Below are positions 1-11,200 of a stretch of 64,000 nt of DNA, one piece after another. The translations under genes and the position numbers were made by a program. The stretch's first letter is position 1, and every line of letters begins with the position of its first letter. The notes beneath the pieces are model-generated. The model searched no databases, was not told the DNA's origin, and was given only the letters and a program-made list of their open reading frames with translations. The DNA lies in the NCBI GenBank assembly GCA_029964075.1, contig CM057142.1:3673770-3737769 (forward strand). Reading direction: 5' to 3'. This DNA is from Patiria pectinifera (lineage: Eukaryota; Echinodermata; Asteroidea; Valvatida; Asterinidae).

Positions 1-106
1 TCAAAATTATGTTTTTGTGATTGGCATTCCTCACTTAACACTTCCATAATATATTTGTCTGTAGTAAAATGCTTCCGTTTTATAGTAAGATTCAGTTTCT
101 ATTGCA

Positions 107-645
107 CTTCCGGTAACACCGGAAGTAAAGGTCAAGCAGTTTTGTGCCCGAGAATTAGAAATGTTGCTCTAGGCACCGTCTACAACCTCACGAAAAAACG
201 AACACGATACTCTATTTAGTTCAAGAGATATAGGTCAAATGATTTTGTCAAATCGTGCAATCAAATCGCTTGTAATTCGATACCTGATGACGTCATGATG
301 ACGTAACAACATTTATAGCATCTTCGTAACCTGGTACAAGTTCACAGTAGGTTTTATGATCATACCGTAAACCGTTCGGAAGAAATTGTGCTTTGTTTCG
401 ATTTCAGGCTAATGTCTTCATTTTGAATTCACCTAACTTTAACCTTCCGGTATACCCGGAAGTAAAGGTCAAGCGAGTTTACGTACACGACAAAAAATGT
501 TTATCAATTTATGGTCTATCGGATTACAAGGTTGGAGCATAATTGATCATTTTGTTGAAGAGTTATAGAAGAAAGAAGATCGTCATTTTTGTCAACGAAA
601 ATAGCTTGTAATTTGACACCCGATGACCTCATCATGACGTCAGTG
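107..645. repeat. Two diverged copies of a ~200 bp repeat, period about 337 bp
   Basis: Copy 1 is 107-307 and copy 2 is 444-645. Both begin with CTTCCGGT and a hairpin partner ACCGGAAG/ACCCGGAAG, followed by TAAAGGTCAAGC. Both end with a GTAATTYGAYACC..GATGAC.TCAT.ATGACGT block. Similarity is partial in the middle. This looks like an old tandem satellite-type repeat; no coding signal is seen. Confidence 0.7.
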
Positions 646-775
646 TAATATGCACTACTCGGAATGAGGGTCAATGTATGCTAATAGTTACAAGTTCATA
701 TCATATACCGTTTAGGAGAAAACCCGCGGAAACGTGCTGTACGGAAAAAGAAAGAAAGAAAGAAAGATTAATCGC

Positions 776-949
776 AACAAATCCAAAGAGTGGTCGGGTT
801 GTGCCCGACCACTCAATTAATCGCAACAGATCCAAAGAGTGGTCGGGTTGTGCCCGACCACTCAATTAATCGGAACAATTCTCCACTCAAAGAAAGAAAC
901 ATTAATCGTAACAGATCCAAAGAGTGGTCGGGTTGTGCCCGAGCACTCA
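776..949. repeat. Three direct copies of a hairpin-bearing unit
   Basis: The unit AATCGCAACAGATCCAAAGA followed by GTGGTCGGG..CCCGACCAC occurs three times, with the hairpins at 788-814, 837-863 and 922-948. The first two hairpins have perfect 10-base stems; the third has one stem base changed (CCCGAG). A GAAA tract precedes the array at 747-766. The ORFs that span it only reflect the repeat. Confidence 0.85.
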
Positions 950-965
950 AATATGGTTTAGGAAA

Positions 966-1130
966 TTGTATTCATAGGAATCTATAATTATAGAGGGATT
1001 CATAGGGACTCTATAATTATAGAGGGATTATGAGTTTATCTTTCCTAAGCCCGATATGAAATATGTATGTTCCATATTCAAAATATACAAAACATCAAAC
1101 TTTATGCACAAAAAATGTGCATAAAGTTTT
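966..1130. repeat. Short duplicate and hairpin cluster
   Basis: ATAGG..CTATAATTATAGAGGGATT occurs twice in tandem (about 974-1030). It is followed by a hairpin with stem AAACTTTATGCACA (1097-1130). No gene is seen. Confidence 0.6.
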
Positions 1131-2705
1131 ATCGCGCGCTGACAAAACTGAATTTAACTAATCTTCTGTAACTCCCTGCATAGATGTTTTATAAATTTGA
1201 AGAATAGCAATATTTTTGACAATAATGTGAATAATCACTTCTGATTAATGATTGTATCTGAGTGCATTGTAACAGAGCAGGGGAGTTGTATTGATTCGCG
1301 TATTGAGATATAAACAACCATTTTTTTTCACCAATAATGCATTACGTGACTTGTGAAATATTTCCACTTTTCCCGGCCAATTTCAACTACCACCCTAAAT
1401 ATAAATGTCCACCAGTTCCTGTCAGACACAATGTGCAAGCATCCTGGGTGCTCACGTGTCCGGCGTGGGCCTTGACTAAAGGCTACTGCAATGGGGGCAG
1501 GAGGCAGGAATACAGGGTTAAATTACTGATATTTTAGCGATATTTTTTTCTTCCGCTCTTCAATCTTAAAGGGCTTTTCAAGACGGCAATACAGAATCTG
1601 TCAGTCACTCCCCCATTCTTAGTTCTGAAACCAACGCTGATGAGGGATAAAACTGTGTCAGTTCGATAAGACGCGCCATGGGCGTCAATCGGTGGGGCAC
1701 GGGGGACCAAGTCTCCTCCCCCACTTTTTAAAGTGTGTTGGGATATCATATCGTTCCCCCACTTTGATATCCCCGAAGAAAAATGATTAAACATAATGAT
1801 TATATAGCTCAGAATAGCTGTATGATGCAATGACTTCCAACTAGAAAGTGACGTTTAAAGGATGATCTTTTGCTCAAAAGAGTGGTTTAAGTGGTCAGAA
1901 ATTGCCTCAGATCGCACCAAAAAGCGTCTAGAATCCATTTTTTTTTCAGAGCGCGCCTTTAATACAGCGGGCCCCGCACCCCACGCCGTTAGGGCTTCGC
2001 GCTCCATTACTGCTGTTCAAGGCATGCACATATGCCTTGATCCCCCCCCCCACACTTTTGAGAATCGATTGACGCTCTGCAAAATTAGTCCGCCAAACGG
2101 GATGAACAATGAACATCCCAGATCAAAGCAATGACATATTGAGTAGCTTTGAATAGACCAATGAAGTTGCTAATAATTTGAGAGATGCGCTTTTGAGCTT
2201 TTTGTTATTAGAGCCAAACTTCTGGGGTGCACGGGGCGCATCTTTTTTTTTAAGGGCCAAGGCAAATAAAACTGACTGTTTGATCATGCATTTTCAAGGG
2301 AGTAAAGGGCTAGCGACGGACATCCGCTGGGGGTTATCACTGAGTGCATCAACTGGAAGACAACACATTGAATTCCTTGGGATGGATAAGTGAAACTGCA
2401 GATACCTCAGTTTTCTGCAGACCTGTGGACATGTAACCTTGTTGTCGCCACTGTCCAAGGATAACCTGGATAATTGTATGCAGTTATTATTGATCGACCG
2501 ATTTAAAGTCGATAGACCGTTAAATGTCTGAACTATAAAATTATATATACACTCATGTATTATTCATTAAACTATAAACCACAAAGATCGGGAAAAGCCA
2601 AAAATTGTAATGAACGTTATATAAACAGCCAACGTTATATATACAGCCAACAAAGGGACTTGCTGCTCCTAGAGTATTTGCATAACTTCGTCAGCCCCAC
2701 AAGTA
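1131..2705. other. No gene recognised
   Basis: AT-rich sequence with poly-C and GGGGAC patches. The open frames here are short, lack family resemblance and show no paired splice structure that I could find. Confidence 0.5.
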
Positions 2706-2999
2706 TGGGCGTCGCCAGGATGGGGAAAGGAGGGGGGCGGTGCTTGCCCCTCCCCTGGAAAAGCCACACGAAAAAGGACGAGAGAAAAAAGGAATAAAAA
2801 AAAGAGGTGCGAGGTCATATATTTTAACACATATTTAACAAATGGGCGTCTTCATGGGTGGCAATGGAGGTGGGGTTGGGCAAATGTACCCCCTCCTAAT
2901 TTTGTTTTTATAAACTGAGAATACGCAAGAGAAAGTACAAGGATTATGGGAGAAAATGTGTTCCCCCCCCCCCCCCCGAAAACATTCTGGCGACGCCCA
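2706..2999. mobile_element. MITE, GGGCGTCGCCAG family, copy 1
   Basis: The ends are TGGGCGTCGCCAGGA and TCTGGCGACGCCCA, inverted, 294 bp apart, with poly-G/poly-C just inside each end. A second copy lies at 52335-52602 with the same ends and the same subterminal G/C runs. No coding capacity. Confidence 0.8.
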
Positions 3000-4434
3000 A
3001 GCCCACAGGGGAGTTAAGTTGGTCAATACCCCAAGTCCAAAGGGACGGCAACGCTTTCGAGACGTCTGATGGCGGATGGCACCTCACGCAATATTCAGGT
3101 TGATGGCAGTGCAGGTGTCCCAATTGTCAACCAAGTTACACAAACGAGTTTCGCATAATCACTGACAAAACTCACAGTCGGCAAATCAAACAACACAGGA
3201 AATTCCTCTATAAAATTCAGGCAACTCTCTGAAAAAAAAGGCTTTTGTTTTTGGAACAACCAGAGCCGTTGTGGGGCAGGAACCAGCACAGCCTACCCAG
3301 CAAAAACAAAATTGTTCGGCAGGCAATAGTTCGAAACTGCAAATCAATAATTCAGTAACATAACATGGGCCGATTGTTCTTCGGTCAATATCTCATTCAA
3401 AAGTGAATAACTTTTGTATTGCTAGAAAAAAAAAAACCAATTTAGAAAAGGAATCTATTTTTGTCAGGAAAATAGCATTGGGAACGCAAATTTAATTAAA
3501 AAAGAAAATCATTTTGCCCGTCCCCAGATATTGATGAGCGGAAGGGCGTGCCCCCATGCCCCGTTAAGCCACTGCACTTTCGAGGGTACACCATGTTTGT
3601 TTCATGTCATTGCAGGATGCCCCAGGCCCCAGCTGGTGCCTTACTTCTTCTCCCTTAATCCTTATAATGCCACTACAATACACATGTAAATAAGTGGACC
3701 AATCACCATACTCTTTGGTCAACAAAGTTAGAAATAGAATGCATAATTTCTTATAGTACAGCTGCTTCAATTGCGGTTTGAATAATAAATTGCAAATATA
3801 ATTTATCTGTGAATCTTCTAAAAGTGACTTTTTCCTCCTGTAACATCAGTTCAAATTTTACTAGGCAAACATCTCAGCTCAGAAGCACAACTGAGCAGTT
3901 GCAAATTGTCAGCCCGTGGATATTTAAGCAACACGAATAGTCACATTTTTAGTCTCATTTTTTAGTCACACGTTTTAAGATCAGAACGTTTCATTTCTCA
4001 TATGATATGAGAGCAAGGTAGAAGAAGTCATATCTGAGTTACCCAACTGGAAATTTTGCATTCATGTTCTTTGAAGAAAGGGTAACTTCAAGACGCTGTA
4101 CAAGAAAATTATGCTTGGAATGAGATTTGAGCAACTAGGAAACACTACTTCTTTATGATTCAAAGAAAGATAAAAGAAAACCTTCCAATTTGCTACAAAG
4201 GCTTGTGATAACATTGATAAACTTGACCAAACATTAGCTTCAAGGAATATCTAAAATACATTTATTTGTTTTTACAAGAATGATGTCAATATATTAAATA
4301 TATCCAATACTGGATATGTTTAAAAACGGCAGTTCGCCTGAGTGGTAAAGCTTATATGGCACCCTGCTGAAGCCAAATACCTTGGAAAAAAAAATAGTTG
4401 GTGTAGTCGCCTCAATAAAATGTACCAAACCATT
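3000..4434. other. No gene recognised
   Basis: AT-rich spacer with short frames only. I could not support an exon on either strand. Confidence 0.5.
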
Positions 4435-4436
4435 TA

Positions 4437-4623
4437 CAGTCGAATCTCGTTAGTACAAACTCTGTTAAAACAAAATTCTGGTTATGACAAACATAAAGTC
4501 TTAGTCCCGACTGTGCATTTATGAGCACAATGAATGGGACTGATGTTCCTCTTGATACAAAATTCTGATATAACAAACAATTTGGCTAGGTCCGAACGAG
4601 TTTGTTTTAACGAGACTCGACTG
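4437..4623. mobile_element. Tc1/pogo-like MITE, 187 bp, copy 1
   Basis: TIRs are CAGTCGAATCTCGTTAGTAC and the matching GTTTTAACGAGACTCGACTG, flanked by TA on both sides (4435-4436, 4624-4625). The TIR style (CAGTYGA.TCTCGTTATAAC) and TA target fit the pogo/Tigger branch of Tc1/mariner. A second copy of exactly the same length is at 52991-53177. Confidence 0.85.
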
Positions 4624-4999
4624 TAAATGAAAAGTGTAATAACCAAGCTAAACACCTGCACAGAAAATTAAAATAAACCATGTTTCCACTGGACTTTTAA
4701 TAGCGTGACTTCCCTGAAGAATGACAATTGGGACGAATGGTAAACTAACCTCCCTGTCAACCTACCGCGACCGCGATGTAAAACTACCAGGCCGAAAGTG
4801 GTCATGGAAGATTACCGTGCAGCCACGGTAAGTTATCTGGGGCATTCTGCCAGATTGAGTAAACGTTCCGTCGGTTTTGAAAAATAAAAAGTCGGAGTCG
4901 GAACGCACGGTAGACTTACGCAAAAAAATGTCGCGTTAAGTCTCCGCATGGCATTGGAAAAAAAGTCCAATGGCTTTAGTGAAATATAGTACTTTTCAC

Positions 5000-5277
5000 G
5001 GTTGATCATTTAGATGGTAGTTCCTGGTACAGAGGACACCATGTTGGAGGTAGAAAGTTAAACTGAAGAAAGAATTTGCGCATATTACAAAAGTGTCTTA
5101 GTGCTGAACAACTTATAGTAAATTCAAACTTTTTGGTACCAGAACCAAACTCTAGTCGACAGGTCCCAGCGGATGCTCCTAGTACATCATCAAGAACAAG
5201 CCTTGTGAGGGTAGTCACGTTTAAGCTTGTCCCGTCATAAACAGGTCCATCCACTTTGAAATGTCGAGTCCATTTGC
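5000..5277 (-). other. SELENOW: Predicted SELENOW 3' UTR exon carrying the SECIS
   Basis: A strong acceptor (a long T/C tract then TTCTCAG, ending at 5278) precedes this segment on the minus strand. It pairs with the GTAAGT donor just after the stop codon of coding exon 5. The intron 5278-6258 would remove an inserted SINE from the mature message. The 3' end is not defined: I saw no clear AATAAA close by on this strand. Confidence 0.6.
5179..5252 (-). promoter_or_regulatory. SELENOW: SECIS element in the SELENOW 3' UTR
   Basis: On the minus strand the order is ATGA (5238-5235), helix strand GGGACAAGC, an apical TTAAAC, a small inner stem GTGA/TCAC, helix strand GCTTGTTCT and then TGAT (5192-5189). 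ATGA and TGAT supply the non-Watson-Crick GA quartet. The unpaired AA sits about 11-12 nt after it, and the extra GTGA/TCAC helix makes it a form-2-like SECIS. A lower helix also forms (GGATG..CCT with AGG..CATCC). SECIS elements recruit SBP2 and EEFSEC so that UGA is read as Sec. Confidence 0.86.
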
Positions 5278-8200
5278 CTGAGAACAACAAACGAGATGGA
5301 GTAAACAAAGAAATAAACGAGGAGAGTTTCTACGAAATGAAATGAAGCATGGGCTCTGGGCAAAACTATTTGCATTCGTGGATGCAAAGACTATGTGTAT
5401 ATGTGGATGCAACCACTCTAAACAGTGAAAATGTTACAGTGTTGACTGCAGCTACTGAGTAATCATTCTAAAGCTGTATCAATTTCAATTTATCCTAAAT
5501 TTCCTTTAAACCATCTGAACGGAGCAAGCAAAAGCTGTTTCATAATGTGTGGATGTCATCTGAAAGTGGCTTTACACAGTACAATTTTTTTGTTTCTGGT
5601 TTTGGCTCCAACCCTGTTACATCTGACATATATGATTTTATAATTCTGGATGCACTCCTTAATCAGTTCGCGCTGGATGTTGTTTATACACGCAAAGGTT
5701 TTGCGGTATTCGGAACGGATGACAGATAAACACACAGCGAGTGAGGCCGGAAATATCTGTCAGCAACCCACTTGCAGCGAGTCAGACTGGAAGTACGAGT
5801 GTGCTGCCCGAGGGTGATTGCTTCAACCCACCTGGCATTGAGGTCGAGTGAAAAGTAATCCCGCCCCTCGCTCCGTTCTCGTCAAAATATTCCCGGCGTG
5901 AACAGGTTAATGCAGTTGTCCTCCAAGAGTGGAGCGCTGTGGTCTAGTGTTCGACTCACGTGCCTCGATACATGGGTTGGCTTGTGTTCTTGGGCAAGAC
6001 AGGTTACTACAATTGCCTCTCTCCACCCAGGAGTATAAATGGGTACCTCTGAGGGTAGAGACCAGACTGCGCTGATCTCGAGCTGCTGCAGGAAAGTGGA
6101 CTCGTGGCCTGATGAACAGGGGTAATAATTGTGAAGCGCTTTGCAAGACTTTGGAAAAGTTCCATATAAGCCCCGCATCATTATCCATAAGTAATCCCAA
6201 GGACGAACCTAGTGCATGTTCCATCGACCCATATAGGTACGGGGATGAGTTTACTTACTTCTGGTGTAGCTGTGGCCATCTTATGCCTTCATGGCAGCAT
6301 CCACAGCATCAAATATCTTCTTCATCTTGGCGTCACTGTCAATGTAGCCATCTCCATTCTACAACAGCAAATAGGAACACTGCTACATTTTTCTCTGAGT
6401 GGTGTTTTTATATTCATCCAAAATATTTCAGTCCTGGTTACCAGTAAATTTAGGGGGGGGGGGTTGAACGCTGACAATGTAAAGGGAAGTTCTAGGAATT
6501 TTTTTTTTTTTTTTTAAATCTCTTTTGCGCTGCCCAAATACACTCAAAATTGGTGGTCAACTGAAAAAAAATTCAATGTATGACTTGAAATTGGATGAAC
6601 TATGTACTGTTTGTAAACATCAACTTATTTATTGTATGCACTTTTTTCTTCTTTCAATTCATTTACAAGCCACCTCCTGGAAAGGAAATGAACAAGGTTA
6701 GTTCCTTTTTCCTAAACAGGCACACGGTCATTATGTGAAGTACTGCCATGGCCAGCGTCTATGAACAGGAAATATACTACAAAGACATACTTTGTCCTGA
6801 TCTCTCTTAAAACAATCCAGTTCCAAGTACATGTACATCAAGTGTTCCTTTTACAGGTATCCCATCAAGGCCAATATGCACCAACTTGTAAGTTGCCACT
6901 GGCTTTGGTTTAACATTTCACATTTGGTTTCATGTGAATATTATTTGGGGTTAAAGGGAAGATACAACATTCTCAAACAACAAAAACGAAATGATCAAAT
7001 TATCACGAAATACCTTACTGAATTGTCAGGGAATGAAAGTCCAAAGCATCCTGTAAAATCGTGGATCCTGGTGTGCTGACATTTTCAAGAAAACTGGCTT
7101 TTTTCAAAACGTGTTCCTAATTTTCCATATTTAGTTATTCTGACTTTTCTTTACAATTGATTACACACCTGTGAAGGGGTACAAGCCTGCTAGACTGATT
7201 CTCTGACTTTACAATTCCCATAAGTGTATTAATTGCTCTGTTTCATCTTAAGTAGGGTCAGGGAACCAGACTACAAGAACATGATAGGTTTTCTTGGTTT
7301 TTCCAGCATCGACAAGCCCAAAACGGGAAAAACGTCACTTTCACAATATTTGCTATAACATACTAATCCTCCAAATCCATTTATTTCTGAAAATTGCAGC
7401 AAAAGCAAATGTTGTACATTCCCTTTAAAGGTTACACACACTAAACAGGGGTGGGGGAGGGAATGAAACAGGTTATCAAAATCTGACACAGTATGTCAAA
7501 ATTTTGGTTGATTTTTTTTCTATATTCAAATGCAAATGTGAAGCGATTTTGATGTCCTTAAAGTTAAACTCTCTCAGTAACATGTACAGGTGTAGACGTG
7601 TTCAACTTTTGCAAATTCACAGCTAGAATACTTGCCGTGAAGTAACAACTTCAAAGGTTTGATTGAGTTTGAGTATGAATCATCCGTTCCTGGTCTTTCT
7701 GAAATAAATGCAGAACGACCCCTCGACTGACCATCAAAATGACCGCTACTGACCTTCTTGGAGTGTACCAGCTGGCCATTGACAGAGACCTCCAGGTAAC
7801 CACTTATATTAGGAGTGGACTCGCCAACCTACGTGTAAAACAAAAACGACAAAAGTTACTACAGTTTGGGATGACCTGTGACATCTTCAACTTTTCATCC
7901 GGTAACTGATAGTGATATATTGGCACAAAAGGTGATTGCTTGAGACAGCAAACCAATCTATCACCTGGAATGTCATAAATACCACACTGTTTTAGTCTTA
8001 ATTCCATATAATTTGGGCAATTAATTCCATACTCTCTCAGTTCATCCATAAGGCCAAAACAAAAAAAAGTCTCCAGTCTCTGGCATGTGCGCGCTTCGCC
8101 GTAGTCATGCGCGTCGGCAAAATGAAAAAGTTTTTTTCCAATGAAAGATGATGTCTCAAAACCGCCAAACTCACTGGTTTGACTGGAATCCTGCTGCTGC

Positions 8201-11200
8201 ACAATTTTAACGTGTTTTTGGATGGGTTACGATAAAAAAAAGCTTTATGTGGCCTCTCTGGACTCACATATATTTGCATTTAGTTTAATAGTCGGTCACC
8301 ATTTCCAGTCATCAGCCAACATTTGAAGAAAAAAAATATGGTAAAAAAAAAAAAAAGCTGCGTCACCGGACCACTTTTTGGGCAAGCTCCATACCAGAAA
8401 CCGGAGACTTTTTTTGGCCTAAGATATTGAAGTACAATGTTTGTGTTCCACAGTTTATTTTTAAAAAAATAGTGCAACAATTCAGGGTTTGAGTTTGGAG
8501 GAAGAAAACATTCACATTATGGCCTTAGAAGTGAAGCCTTTTCTTTACGTGAATCCTTTTTTTCAAATGAGATGAAATTATACTAGCTGGTTTTCTGCTG
8601 AAAAATGGCAAGCATTGCTAGAGTAAGGCACATACACACACGAATGGCCTAGAATGGACATCTTTCTGACTAACTTTATGGTCGAGCAGAAAAATAACCA
8701 GTTTATGCATTGTACATGCTTAGAAGTGGTTGGCACATTTGTAATTATCCATGGGCCAGTGAATACATTTGATACAATCATTTTGTGGGCAGACAAGAAT
8801 TGAAAATATACAATTTCTATAAGAAACTTTGATCCAGTTTGAGAAATGAGAATTTTCAGTAGACTAATTTTGGTTTTCTTTTACTCAAACTAGGTTTTTG
8901 CTTTTTTTTTTTTTTACTGTTGAAACTTGAACTTACAATGTCCATCTGGTCCGCTTCAAACTCCTCGTTTAGTGCCATCTTCAGGGCATTAAACTGATCA
9001 AAGAAAATAAATAACATTGGTATTGCAATCTGTTCAGTGTCAATGTACAGAAGTCAAACAAAAAAACAAACAAAAACAGAAGAAGTACTGTAAATGCAAA
9101 TATATTTTTTTTGTGGAAAATTGAAATGGAGTGACCATGCCTAAATTGCTTAAGTTGATTCGATGTTGACATTAGGGTTGTCTATTTTCAGTTGTTTGCG
9201 TACCTTCCACTTTTTTTCTTCACGGAATATTCAAACTGGGAAAAAGCTCCTCGAATATTCAGTTGATGATCCATATTCGAGTATTTTGGTGTATTCGGGA
9301 CAGACCTAGTTGACATCAGCAAAGGCACAATGTACTGACATGTATAAGTAATATGCATATTGTTTACATAAATTACTGAACAATGGCGGCAGCCATTTTC
9401 TCAGCATTCATGCATTGAGGTCATCTGACAGCTATCGACCAATCAACAGCCCTCATGCCATTTCTCAAGAAGACTGTCATATATAAAAGTTGCATGCTTG
9501 CACGAATTATATCAGACCTTGTTAGAAGTGGACTCTGCAGTGTACGAAATGACACTCGTAATAACTGCATGTGTGTTATGCTCTTTGGACAGCAAAAATA
9601 ATATCCCAACTATTTTAGTTTCAGTGTTCTGTTGCAAAAATTTAGACATCTTACCTTGGAGCGGTACCCTCATCCACCGCTGGAAAATAAAAGACAAAAA
9701 TTGTATCATAAATTACCGTATTTATAAACATTCCAATACCAGTAAGATGGTTAAGATTACACATGCGTAAAAAAAAGGAGGTTTAAGTTGTGTTTTTGAG
9801 TGATGTGTAAATGTGACTATTACATCTTGAACCATTTAATCTCATTATGCCCCATTTTCTCCGAAAAGTACAGGGCGAGTAAAAAAAAAAAAGGAAACCC
9901 AAATGGTGCCCCCCTATTTTTATAAGAAGTTCTGCATGTAACACTTTCCAAATCTAGGATATGAAAGCCCAATTAATAAGCTTTTAGTGAAAGAATCATT
10001 CAAATCACTCATTTACTTTTCCACTTATGGAAATTTTAACCTTGTCCACGGATCACAATAAAGGTAGGTGATAATTCAGGAAAACGAAAGCTACATGTAT
10101 GTACATACAAAAAAACAACAAACACATAGTATCAGAACACTCTCATAACCATAACTGGCATTTATCATAACATTTTATTTAAAAACCTGCTGCTTCTAAT
10201 GTTAAAATATCATGCTTTACAATTTCCAGAGCTGAAGGTCTTGCCCTGCCTTCTACTTGGCTACCCCAGAGACTTATGGGATTATTCTGGTATCATTTTG
10301 AGGATGCGACATGGTTTCATTTTTACTGAAATATCCGTGGACAAGGTTTTTTGTTTGTGTTCCAAATTCCATAACTGGAAAAGTACATGAGCCATCAGAA
10401 TGCTTCTTTCACTAAAAGAAAGCTCATTAATTGACTTTCATAGCCAAGATTTGGAAAATGCTACATGCAGAAATTCTTTACAAAATAGGGGGCACCATTT
10501 GGTTTTCCTTTTTTTGACTCACCTTGTATTTTACTACATGTAGGATTTTACAAACTGTTTATTTGTACGGGCCTAAATTCACGTTTGAGAATACGAAATG
10601 TGTCATTTTTTGTTTTACTCTACCGGGTTGGAACTAGGACTGTTCTTTAAAACAAAAGAGGTCATATGCTGCTTTTAAGAGTTGTGTTGCGTCCTAGCTA
10701 CAGCTTTGTCTAACTTTATAGTTCAGCTATGGTCTTACATGCCAAGACAAGGTACTTTAATGAAAATTATTGATTTTGGGGGTTAGGGTGGCAGAACATT
10801 CATTAAGTACCCTATCACTTTGAGTTCAAATCCTAGCCAAGGCCGCGTCCCAATTACTTGGCTACGGCTTGAAATTACACACGGGTCTATGAGAAGTGGC
10901 TGCAGCCGCTGCCATAGGCCTGTGTGTAAATCAAGCCGTAGTCAAGCAAATCGGACGCGGCACAACATATGGAAAGATTTTCCTATCCCCATCTATTCCT
11001 ATTCCCAGCCTACCTAAAGTGTGTTCAAACGTTTTTATCATGCAAGATCTACACCAGTACACACGTATTTATAGTAACAGATGCTGGTACCACTGCACTT
11101 GTGTCATGGTCATTGTGCAGAACATCAGGCCAAAGTTACCTTGCCTGGATACCGATAATGACCACCACAAAAGCTCATCTCATTAGCATATGAATAACGG

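Noticed and set aside
6112..6517. Plus-strand frames of 101-111 codons
   Set aside because: Antisense of SELENOW exon 5 joined to a SINE tail.
7804..8202. 132-codon minus-strand frame overlapping SELENOW intron 3
   Set aside because: It runs through the splice acceptor of SELENOW exon 4 and is intron read-through.
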